The position numbers were made by a program, and so were the translations under genes. From positions 1 through 5,208 of the forward strand of contig CAMBWG010000182.1 of assembly GCA_945871415.1 (NCBI GenBank): a DNA stretch of 5,208 nt. Reading direction: 5' to 3'. Each line of letters starts with the position of its first letter. The first letter of the stretch is position 1. A model generated the notes under the pieces. The model had not been told where the DNA came from. It saw nothing but the letters and a program-made list of their open reading frames with translations, and did not search any database. Shown one piece after another: positions 1 to 5,208 of the stretch. This DNA comes from an uncultured Desulfovibrio sp. (GTDB lineage Bacteria > Desulfobacterota > Desulfovibrionia > Desulfovibrionales > Desulfovibrionaceae).

Positions 1-40
1 TTGCTCTGCTGTCGATGCCCGTAAGGCTCCTGCGTCGCCT

Positions 41-67
41 GACGGGCACGGCCTGCGGCCGCCCGTC
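41..67. repeat. Strong GC hairpin (palindromic element)
   Basis: GACGGGC at 41-47 pairs with GCCCGTC at 61-67. Inside it, GGCC at 50-53 pairs with GGCC at 57-60 around a TGC loop, leaving a two-base bulge. A further GCCCGT copy at 17-22 could form an alternative stem with 42-47. No T-tract follows on either strand, so this is not a typical intrinsic terminator. An extragenic palindrome is the more likely reading. Confidence 0.45.
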
Positions 68-236
68 GGGTCGCTGCTCGCGGCAAAAAGGGCCCAGTCG
101 TTCCGCAGCAAAGCGAGGAAAGGCGTTCCCGTAGTCCCCCTCAAACTCCCCCATCTTCCCCAAAACCCGCACATAATATACTAGCAGGTAAAGATAGGTG
201 TTTTTCATAACACTTAGTAATATTCATTTTTTATAT

Positions 237-266
237 ATTATCCCGTAGGAGGGCAGCTCTTGATAA
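237..266 (-). promoter_or_regulatory. Possible sigma70-type promoter reading leftward
   Basis: On the minus strand, TTATCA (261-266) and GATAAT (237-242) are separated by 18 bases. They match the -35 consensus at 4 of 6 positions and the -10 at 5 of 6. They sit at the edge of the AT-rich island just after the ubiX stop, so they could drive whatever lies to the left. AT-rich DNA yields such matches by chance, so support is weak. Confidence 0.2.
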
Positions 267-283
267 TGAGTCCTGAGTTCAAG

Positions 284-865
284 CTATGCCTCGTCGCGCC
301 AGCGGCGGACAGGGCTGTGCAGACCGAACTGATCGAGCAGACGCCCGCAGAACTGGCGCAGCAGATCGTCCACGCTGTCGGGGCGGGTGTAAAAGGCGGG
401 CATAAAGGGCATGATGACGGCCCCGGCGGCGGCAAGGCGGCGCATATTGTCCAGATGAATGAGATTCAGGGGCGTTTCCCGGGGGACGATGACGAGCGGG
501 CGGCGTTCCTTGAGGGTCACGTCGGCGGCCCTGTGCAGGAGGTTGACGCCCGCGCCGCAGGCGATGGCCGCAAGGCTGCTCATGGAGCAGGGGCAGATGA
601 TCATGCCGTCGTTGCGCCATGAACCGCTGGCCGGGCCCGCGGCCATGTCGTCCGCGGGGTGTACGGTATGGGCATAGCGGGTCAGTTCCGCCGCTGAAAC
701 GCCGCCTTCTTCCTGCATGACGCGTGCCGCGCCGGAAGAAATAATGAGATGCAGCTCGATCTCGGGCCGTTGCAGCGTCTGGAGCAGACAGAGAGCCAGC
801 GGCATGCCGCTGGCGCCGCTGATGCCGACGATGAGGCGTCGTTTGTCAAGGTTCTGTGCGGGCAT
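284..865 (-). CDS. ubiX: UbiX-family flavin prenyltransferase
   Basis: This 193-aa protein should join a dimethylallyl group to reduced FMN, making the prenylated flavin cofactor used by UbiD-type decarboxylases in quinone and aromatic acid metabolism. It is cytoplasmic, with no signal peptide. What is seen: the N-terminal flavin-binding motif GISGASG (residues 14-20), PCSMSSLAAIA (92-102), NLLHRAADVTLKERR (108-122), RETPL (129-133), IHLDNM (136-141), PAFYTRP (156-162) and a C-terminal RLLD (175-178). R112, K119, R129, E130, Y159 and R175 line up, all at one constant offset, with active-site residues I recall from the Pseudomonas enzyme. Length is typical for the family. I start at the ATG at 863-865, since only nine residues then precede the RLIVGISGASG strand. 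The same frame stays open to 1270, but that extension translates an intergenic repeat and the tracrRNA gene. No good Shine-Dalgarno sequence precedes the ATG. No ubiD is visible, and the gene looks functionally unrelated to the CRISPR genes. Confidence 0.93.
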   Translation of the reverse strand: MPAQNLDKRRLIVGISGASGMPLALCLLQTLQRPEIELHLIISSGAARVMQEEGGVSAAELTRYAHTVHPADDMAAGPASGSWRNDGMIICPCSMSSLAAIACGAGVNLLHRAADVTLKERRPLVIVPRETPLNLIHLDNMRRLAAAGAVIMPFMPAFYTRPDSVDDLLRQFCGRLLDQFGLHSPVRRWRDEA

Positions 866-907
866 TGCGATCTGATATGAAAGGCTCGGGCGCGGCGGCG
901 CTGTGCT

Positions 908-953
908 GCCGCCCGGCCGAAAGTGAGCGGAAAAACCGCGCTTAAAATGCTCT
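908..953 (-). repeat. Intergenic repeat, copy A (inverted relative to copy B)
   Basis: Read on the minus strand this holds AGAGCATTTT (953-944), then an 18-base block starting AAGCGCGG (943-926), then GGCCGGGCGGC (918-908). All three blocks recur in the same order on the plus strand after cas2 (5073-5082, 5135-5152 and 5160-5170). The GC-rich arm at 894-913 (GGCGGC with GCCGCC, 8-base loop) probably belongs to the same element. Copy A lacks the roughly 52 bases that separate the first two blocks in copy B, so it looks like a deletion derivative. It lies between ubiX and the tracrRNA terminator, probably in the untranslated leader of ubiX. A dispersed, non-coding palindromic repeat is the likely nature. 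Confidence 0.65.
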
Positions 954-986
954 GAGAGATTGCAGCCCTCGGGAAACAATCGGCAG

Positions 987-1017
987 AAAAAGCGGAAGCC
1001 CCTTGCGGGGCTTTCCG
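987..1017 (-). terminator. Intrinsic terminator of the tracrRNA
   Basis: On the minus strand, CGGAAAGCCCC (1017-1007), loop GCAA and GGGGCTTCCG (1002-993) form a 10-bp stem with a single bulged A. It is followed by C and five T residues (991-987). The T-tract lies only on the minus-strand side, which fixes the direction. As in other type II-C tracrRNAs, it probably also acts as the 3' hairpin bound by Cas9. Confidence 0.85.
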
Positions 1018-1098
1018 AAATCTTGCGGCACTTCTTGCGAAATGCCTTGTTGTATTGCTGCCTGTCCAGATTGATCCTGCTAAAGAAATCTGAACAAT
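987..1098 (-). ncRNA. tracrRNA (trans-activating CRISPR RNA), type II-C
   Basis: This minus-strand RNA would pair with the CRISPR repeat, allow pre-crRNA processing and anchor the guide in Cas9. The anti-repeat core is CAGCAATACAAC (1060-1049), implying a repeat that begins GTTGTATTGCTG. It is followed by AA and a nexus hairpin at 1046-1027: GGCATTTC, a GCAA tetraloop, then GAAGTGCC (8 bp with one wobble). Next come GCAAGATTT and the terminator hairpin with a U-tract. The order and the string GTGCCGCAA after the nexus match the Neisseria meningitidis type II-C tracrRNA as I remember it. The 5' end is not fixed. I extend it to 1098 to include sequence ending ATTGTT on the minus strand, which could pair with the repeat's 3' end, but it could start anywhere from about 1065 to 1110. 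I see no convincing promoter. The gene is divergent from cas9 and shares its 5' region. Confidence 0.85.
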
Positions 1099-1107
1099 GT
1101 TTTTTCC

Positions 1108-1137
1108 TTGCCACAGAAGCGTGAAAAACGCAAGAAT
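1108..1137 (+). promoter_or_regulatory. Candidate cas9 promoter
   Basis: TTGCCA (1108-1113, 5 of 6 to the -35 consensus) and AAGAAT (1132-1137, 4 of 6 to the -10) are 18 bases apart. Transcription would start near 1144 and give a leader of about 110 bases containing the palindrome at 1144-1169. It is the best match between the tracrRNA and cas9, but only a weak one. Confidence 0.3.
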
Positions 1138-1143
1138 GAAGAT

Positions 1144-1169
1144 GGAGCGTTTCAAACTGAAAATGCTCC
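1144..1169. repeat. Palindrome in the cas9 leader
   Basis: GGAGC (1144-1148) pairs with GCTCC (1165-1169), and inside these TTTCA pairs with TGAAA, making an imperfect hairpin with an AAC loop. Bases 1150-1168 recur exactly, in inverted orientation, at 5074-5092 after cas2 (19 of 19). It lacks a T-tract on the plus side, so it need not terminate cas9 transcription. It could be a dispersed palindrome or an operator-like site. Confidence 0.55.
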
Positions 1170-1240
1170 AGTGCAGGCGCTGCGGGGTTCATGCGGGGAC
1201 GCTGCCGGAAATGCGCGCCGTTTTCAGACCGGGATTGTTC

Positions 1241-1245
1241 GGAGG
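1241..1245 (+). promoter_or_regulatory. Ribosome binding site of cas9
   Basis: GGAGG, with eight bases before the ATG at 1254, is a strong Shine-Dalgarno sequence. It selects 1254 over the in-frame ATG at 1191. The 21 residues between those starts precede the point where Cas9 proteins normally begin, and they translate non-coding leader. Confidence 0.88.
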
Positions 1246-1253
1246 TATTTTTT

Positions 1254-4200
1254 ATGGCTGGGCGGTACAACTATGCTCTTGGGGTGGATCTGGGGATTGC
1301 TTCCATCGGGACGGCGCTGGTGCGGCTGAACGAGGACGGCGAGCCGTGCGGCCTGCTGGATGCGGGCGTGCGTATTTTCAACGTTGCTGAAGGCGGCGCG
1401 GCCCGTCGGCAGGCCCGGCAAATCCGCAAGACGTTGCGGCGGCGTCGGCAGCGTCTGCGCGCGTTGACCAGCCTCCTGCAACAGGCCGGGCTGCTGCCGG
1501 AAGACCCGGAGGCGCTGGCCCGGCTGCTGCGGCGTTCGCCGTATGCGCTGCGGGCGCGGGCGGCGCGGTTTCGTCTTCCTTCGCCGTATGCGCTGGGGCG
1601 CTGCCTGCTGCATCTTGCCCGTTTTCGCGGGGCGGGCTTTCTCAATCAGCTTGAGGACGGCGGAGAGAACGACGGCGCAAAAAAGGATCGCCAGAAAAGC
1701 GCCAATGCCTATCGCCTTCTGGAGCAGCGCCTGCGCGAAAGCGGGCAGACGCTGGGCGAATACCTGTGGCAGCGTCAGGGGGCGACGGAACATCATGGGC
1801 GCGTCCGTCGGCGTCAGGGTTTTGTTGAGGACGGCAGCGTGGATTATGCCGTGCCGCGTTTTCTGGTCAGGCAGGAATTGCGCAGTATCTGGGAATGCCA
1901 GCGGGCCTTTTACCCGCAGCTGCTGACAGAGGAACTGCGGCAGGAAGTGACGGAGCTCATTTTTCGGGACAGGCCCCACGCGCCCTATGCCGTGGGCCTG
2001 TGTTCCCTTGACCCGGACAGCGGGGAACGGCGTCTGCCGCGTATGCACCGGCTTGCGGAGCTGCGGCGCATTTACGAGCAGATCAACAATATTCGTTTTC
2101 GGACGGCTACGGCCGTGCATGCGCTCACGCGGCCCATGCGCGACGCGCTGGCGGAACGCTGTCTGAACGGGGAGCGCCTGAACCGAAAAGAAATAAAGAA
2201 TATTCTCGGCACGTTCTGCGATGAAAAGATTGTGGCCGTCAATCTGGCCGAGGAAACAACGAATATTGCGCCCTTTGCTCTTGTCGCGGCCTTTGCCGAC
2301 ATACCGCACTGGCGGGAAATGAGCGAAGCGGAGCAGGATGCGCTGCTGGATTTTATTGCCGAGCCGCGTCTGGAGCCGGAAAAGGGGGAAGCAAGCCCGC
2401 TCATGCCGGAGGATGTTTTTCTGCGGGAATGCGCCCGCCGTCTGCGCCTGAGCGGAGACGATGCCGGGGAGCGCGTTTCCCGCTGCTGCAACGCCCTGCC
2501 GCAGGATCGTTCCATGCTGGGCGAAACGGCAACGCGCCGCATACTGCAACTTCTTCGGGACGGGCCGGGAGATGCCGGGGAATGGCGGCCGCTGAGTTTT
2601 CGGGAGGCGGCCGATCTGTGCGGCTATACGGCGGAGGAAGAGGCGGCGCGCGCCCTCGGGGGCACGCTGGATCGTTTGCCCTACTATGGCGAAGTGCTGC
2701 GGCATGACGTGTCGCCCGTGCATCCGTGGCATGTGCGGCAGGCCGACGAGGAGGAAGCCCGCTACGGGCGCATTCCCAACCCGGTGGTGCATGTGGCCCT
2801 GAATCAGCTGCGCAGGGTCGTCAACGAGATTATCGCTCTGTACGGAAGGCCGCGGCGCATCTGTGTGGAGCTGGCGCGCGAGTTTGGTCTGTCCGCGGAA
2901 AAACGCAAGGCGCTTGAAATGGAACGTCTGAACGGCGAGAAGGAAAATCGCCGGATTGACGGCGAGCTGGAAAAGCTCGGCCTGCCGTCATCGCGCAGGA
3001 ACCGGATCAAATACCGGCTCTGGGAGGAGCAGAAGGGCGTGGACATCTATACGCTTGAACCCATTGCCGCAACGGGGATTGCCGGTTGCGAGATTGATCA
3101 TATCATTCCGCGCTCGCTCGGCGGCAGCGACAGCTATGCCAATCTGGCGCTGATCGGCGCTTCCGCCAATCTGGGGAAACGGGATGTTGCCGCCTATGAT
3201 TTTATTCAGGCGCGCGCGCCGGAACAGTGGCCGCATATTCTGGAGCGTATTTCCGCCCCGGGGTATCCGCGCAACAAGGCATGGCGTTTTCTGCCGGATG
3301 CCTGCCGGAAATTCGAGGCCGAGGGGGACGCCGATCAGACGGACAGCCGCATGACGGATACCGGCTATATGGCCAAGATGGCGGCGCGCTATCTGCGGGC
3401 CATCTGCGCCGAGGTAACGCCCCTGCGGGGCGGCATGACCGCCCGCCTGCGGCATTTGTGGGGGCTGGACGGGCTGGAATATCCCCTGCTGGGCCTGCCG
3501 GTACGCAGGGAACTTTATGATCCGGCGACCGGAGAAGTCGTCATGGACGAACGCACCGGTCATCCGAAGCGTAATCCGGCGTGGAAGGCCAAGGCGCGTG
3601 TGGATCACCGGCATCATGCGCTGGATGCTCTTGTGCTGGCCTGCGCCACGCGCGGCATGATGCAGCATATGGCGCGGGCGGATCGGCTTGGCCTGCGCTG
3701 CGACGATATGCCCGTTCCCTTCGGCATCGAAGCCGGGGCGTTCCGGGACAGGGTCGCGGCCCTGCTGCGCGGGGTGCGGGTATCGCCCAAGGCGGAACAC
3801 GGCAAGGAAGGGGCGCTGCACGAGGCCACGCGCTACCGTGTGCTTGCGCCTGTTCCCCGCAGTAAGGGCATGTACACGGCAGCGTATCGGCGTTCATTGT
3901 CGGAGCTGGACAGCAAAAAGAAGGTGGCCGCGCTGGAGCTTGACGAAGCGGCCTTTTCCGGCATTGCGGGCATGGAGGCGCTTGCCCGGCATAACAGAGC
4001 CCTGCGCGAAGCCATTGAAGCCGAGTACGAAGGCGCGGCAAGGGCGCTGGAGCTGCGCCGGGAAGAAGCGCGGCGCGAAGGCCGGAGGGAACGGGCCATT
4101 ACGGAAAAGGCTGTTGTGCAGGAGGCCGTGCTGCGGGCGCGGCGGCATAATCCCACACTGGGCGCGGCGGCCTTTTGCGTGGATAACAAAAGCCTTGTGG

Positions 4201-4682
4201 GCGTCAATGAGCGCCTTCAGTGCGGCTACAAGTCCGGTTCCAACTATTGCATGGACTTTTTTGTGAACAAGGGCAAGGTCGGCTGGGAGTGCATTTCCCG
4301 TTTCGATGTCAATCAGCCGGGCTTTGTGCCGGAGTGGCAGCGTAAGGGCTGTTCGCTGATCTGGCGGCTCTGCAAGGGGGACGTGCTGGAAATGCGGATC
4401 ACGGAAGATATGGCCGCGTGCCTGCCGGAGGGGCTGCGACAGGCGGAAAGTCTGCTGTTTGTCGTGCAGAAGTTTTCGGAGGGAATGCTACAAGTTCGCT
4501 TGCTCAATGATGCGCGCCCATTGCAAGCTGGGGGAGAGGAAAGCTCCTGTTGGGTTTCCGGTGAGAAGGGGCTCAAATCTTATACGCAGGCCCAGGCACG
4601 CAAGGTGGATCTGACGCCGTTCGGCAAGGTCTGGCGCAAGCATCGGAAGCTGTGGCATGGGACGCAAAAGAAAACGGCCTGA
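1254..4682 (+). CDS. cas9: Cas9 RNA-guided DNA endonuclease, type II-C
   Basis: This 1142-aa effector should cut both strands of crRNA-matched DNA next to a PAM, guided by crRNA:tracrRNA. Domains in order: RuvC-I YALGVDLGIASIG (7-19) with catalytic D12; an arginine-rich bridge helix (about 49-71); a REC lobe (about 72-480); GRIPNPVVHVALNQL leading into RuvC-II ICVELARE with E539; HNH with EIDHIIPRS (613-621), putative catalytic H616, and N630 and N639 in the NLALIGASANLGK region; RuvC-III VDHRHHALDA with H788 and D791; then a charged helical stretch (907-964) and a WED/PAM-interacting region to the end, including GDVLEMRI (1042-1049). All nuclease residues are intact. Size and catalytic spacing resemble Neisseria Cas9. 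The C-terminal part has seven cysteines between 975 and 1056 without a CxxC pattern. Codons around residues 1076-1103 are unusual for this gene. Type II-C is preferred over II-A or II-B on length, the tracrRNA form and the absence of csn2 or cas4 in view. The PAM cannot be read from the sequence. Confidence 0.97.
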   Translation: MAGRYNYALGVDLGIASIGTALVRLNEDGEPCGLLDAGVRIFNVAEGGAARRQARQIRKTLRRRRQRLRALTSLLQQAGLLPEDPEALARLLRRSPYALRARAARFRLPSPYALGRCLLHLARFRGAGFLNQLEDGGENDGAKKDRQKSANAYRLLEQRLRESGQTLGEYLWQRQGATEHHGRVRRRQGFVEDGSVDYAVPRFLVRQELRSIWECQRAFYPQLLTEELRQEVTELIFRDRPHAPYAVGLCSLDPDSGERRLPRMHRLAELRRIYEQINNIRFRTATAVHALTRPMRDALAERCLNGERLNRKEIKNILGTFCDEKIVAVNLAEETTNIAPFALVAAFADIPHWREMSEAEQDALLDFIAEPRLEPEKGEASPLMPEDVFLRECARRLRLSGDDAGERVSRCCNALPQDRSMLGETATRRILQLLRDGPGDAGEWRPLSFREAADLCGYTAEEEAARALGGTLDRLPYYGEVLRHDVSPVHPWHVRQADEEEARYGRIPNPVVHVALNQLRRVVNEIIALYGRPRRICVELAREFGLSAEKRKALEMERLNGEKENRRIDGELEKLGLPSSRRNRIKYRLWEEQKGVDIYTLEPIAATGIAGCEIDHIIPRSLGGSDSYANLALIGASANLGKRDVAAYDFIQARAPEQWPHILERISAPGYPRNKAWRFLPDACRKFEAEGDADQTDSRMTDTGYMAKMAARYLRAICAEVTPLRGGMTARLRHLWGLDGLEYPLLGLPVRRELYDPATGEVVMDERTGHPKRNPAWKAKARVDHRHHALDALVLACATRGMMQHMARADRLGLRCDDMPVPFGIEAGAFRDRVAALLRGVRVSPKAEHGKEGALHEATRYRVLAPVPRSKGMYTAAYRRSLSELDSKKKVAALELDEAAFSGIAGMEALARHNRALREAIEAEYEGAARALELRREEARREGRRERAITEKAVVQEAVLRARRHNPTLGAAAFCVDNKSLVGVNERLQCGYKSGSNYCMDFFVNKGKVGWECISRFDVNQPGFVPEWQRKGCSLIWRLCKGDVLEMRITEDMAACLPEGLRQAESLLFVVQKFSEGMLQVRLLNDARPLQAGGEESSCWVSGEKGLKSYTQAQARKVDLTPFGKVWRKHRKLWHGTQKKTA

Positions 4683-5022
4683 CGGCGTCTCGCCCTACAG
4701 TATCATGTGGCTGGTGGTCATGTTCGATTTGCCCGTGGGGAATCAGCGGGAGCAGCGTCTTGCCACGCAGTTCCGCAACAGCCTGCTGGAGCTGGGCTTT
4801 TTTCGCAAGCAGTTTTCCGTTTATCTGCGACACTGCGAAAGCATGGAAAAGGCCCGGCGTCTGGCGGATGCCGTGGGGCAGGCGCTTGTGGAAAACGGGC
4901 AGGTGTCGATTATGTTTTTGACGGATCGGCAGTACGGCATGACGAAGAACTACTTCGGCAAGGTTCGCAAGCGTAACGAAAAGCAGGAAAAGGACGCCTG
5001 CGGGCAGTTGTTTCTTTTTTAG
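4657..5022 (+). CDS. cas2: Cas2, spacer acquisition subunit
   Basis: Cas2 normally dimerises and bridges two Cas1 dimers to insert new spacers. Seen here in 121 aa: the first ferredoxin-fold strand with MWLVVMFDLPV (17-27), containing the conserved Asp D24; FRNSLLELGFFRKQFSVYLRHC; a middle region with VSIMFLTDRQY; and a C-terminal QLFLF tail like the tail typical of type II Cas2. The ATG at 4657 overlaps the last 26 bases of cas9 in another frame. A weak GGAAG lies seven bases upstream, so translational coupling to cas9 is likely. The internal ATG at 4705 has no ribosome binding site, and the RPDGVSPYSIMW stretch before it resembles related Cas2 N-termini, so I keep the longer form. The oddity is the context: cas1 is missing from its usual place between cas9 and cas2. 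Whether this Cas2 works with a Cas1 encoded elsewhere cannot be judged here. Confidence 0.93.
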   Translation: MGRKRKRPDGVSPYSIMWLVVMFDLPVGNQREQRLATQFRNSLLELGFFRKQFSVYLRHCESMEKARRLADAVGQALVENGQVSIMFLTDRQYGMTKNYFGKVRKRNEKQEKDACGQLFLF

Positions 5023-5042
5023 AGCGTTTTAGCGCATTGCGG

Positions 5043-5072
5043 GGGAGGCTTCCGGGAGGGGGCCTCCCTTTT
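5043..5072 (+). terminator. Intrinsic terminator of the cas9-cas2 operon
   Basis: GGGAGGC (5043-5049) pairs with GCCTCCC (5062-5068), followed by TTTT (5069-5072). An alternative shorter hairpin pairs GGGAGG (5054-5059) with CCTCCC (5063-5068) around a GGG loop. Its position, 20 bases after the cas2 stop, suggests that the transcription unit ends here and that no further cas gene is co-transcribed. Confidence 0.75.
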
Positions 5073-5181
5073 AGAGCATTTTCAGTTTGAAATGCTTCGC
5101 ATTTCAAACCATACGGCCTGTCGTTTCGCGGAAAAAGCGCGGTTTTTCCGCTTACTTTGGGCCGGGCGGCGCTGTGCCGCC
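5073..5181 (+). repeat. Intergenic repeat, copy B, with three consecutive palindromes
   Basis: This contains AGAGCATTTTCAGTTTGAAA and the blocks shared with copy A (5135-5152 and 5160-5170). Three perfect hairpins follow one another: an 11-bp stem (5085-5095 with 5099-5109, TTC loop), a 9-bp stem (5128-5136 with 5143-5151) and a 6-bp stem (5165-5170 with 5176-5181). There is no open frame with coding character. The element may continue to the window end at 5208. A dispersed, non-coding palindromic repeat is the best reading. Confidence 0.6.
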
Positions 5182-5208
5182 GCCTCGCGTTTCACCTTTT
5201 TCAAAGTT

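Larger units (their letters stand above)
1..283. other. Left flank without a supportable gene
   Basis: This stretch downstream of ubiX has two parts. Positions 1-170 are GC-rich and structured. Positions about 170-241 are strongly AT-rich, unlike the rest of the window. On the minus strand a frame opens with ATG at 172-174 and runs without a stop to the window edge (58 codons), but a second minus frame over the same bases is open too. The ATG has no Shine-Dalgarno sequence, and the translation, rich in Gly, Arg and Ala, matches no family I know. I therefore do not call a gene. I see no clear intrinsic terminator for ubiX directly after its stop. The GC-rich part could be another dispersed intergenic repeat. 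Confidence 0.5.

Noticed and set aside
1..174. Possible partial gene on the minus strand starting at the ATG at 172-174
   Set aside because: There is no ribosome binding site, a second frame is equally open, composition is repeat-like and no family is recognisable.
198..213. Hairpin GTGTT/AACAC as a terminator for ubiX
   Set aside because: It has only five weak pairs, lies 70 bases beyond the stop codon and has no T-tract on the minus strand.
1191..1253. Earlier in-frame start for cas9
   Set aside because: It has no good ribosome binding site, and the 21 extra residues look like translated leader. A strong GGAGG sits eight bases before the ATG at 1254, just ahead of RuvC-I.
866..1270. N-terminal extension of UbiX by 135 residues on the minus strand
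   Set aside because: The frame is open, but it translates the intergenic repeat and the tracrRNA gene. UbiX proteins normally start just before the GISGASG motif, which fits the ATG at 863-865.
1224..2792. Long minus-strand open frame opposite cas9 (522 codons)
   Set aside because: It is antisense to a confirmed cas9, has no recognisable domain, and is what GC-rich third-position bias produces on the opposite strand. The same holds for 2988-3821 on the minus strand.
4910..5107. Small minus-strand open frame over the end of cas2 and the terminator
   Set aside because: It overlaps cas2 antisense and its first part translates the palindromic repeat. No start signal is seen.
908..5170. Copies A and B considered as CRISPR repeats
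   Set aside because: There are only two copies, in opposite orientation, with unequal internal spacing, and they are not complementary to the tracrRNA anti-repeat.

Overview
The window carries the effector end of a type II-C CRISPR-Cas locus next to an unrelated housekeeping gene. It comes from a GC-rich bacterium. The strong G/C third-position bias, the Neisseria-like tracrRNA architecture, the UbiX sequence and the palindrome-rich intergenic repeats suggest a Gram-negative proteobacterium-like host, possibly Desulfovibrionaceae. That assignment is an inference; no rRNA or other marker gene is present to test it.

Layout, left to right. Positions 1-283 hold no gene I can support: a GC-rich stretch with a strong hairpin (41-67), then an AT-rich island (about 170-241). 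ubiX (flavin prenyltransferase) lies on the minus strand at 284-865. The 388-base gap between the divergent ubiX and cas9 is full of structure. It holds an intergenic repeat (908-953), a tracrRNA gene on the minus strand (about 987-1098) with its own intrinsic terminator, a candidate cas9 promoter, a palindrome in the cas9 leader (1144-1169) and a strong ribosome binding site. cas9 (1254-4682, 1142 aa, all RuvC and HNH catalytic residues present) and cas2 (4657-5022, 121 aa) follow on the plus strand with a 26-base overlap. An intrinsic terminator and a second, inverted copy of the intergenic repeat close the window.

How it works together: Cas9 would use the divergently transcribed tracrRNA to bind and mature crRNAs from an array that is not in this window, and then cut DNA with its HNH and RuvC sites. 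Cas2 normally acts with Cas1 in spacer acquisition, but cas1, which usually sits between cas9 and cas2 in type II-C loci, is absent here: cas2 starts inside the end of cas9.

The observations most worth a second look are the tracrRNA, the cas1-less cas9-cas2 overlap, a 10-bp self-complementary hairpin in the 5' part of the tracrRNA that would compete with crRNA pairing, and mirrored repeats on both sides of the tracrRNA-cas9-cas2 block.
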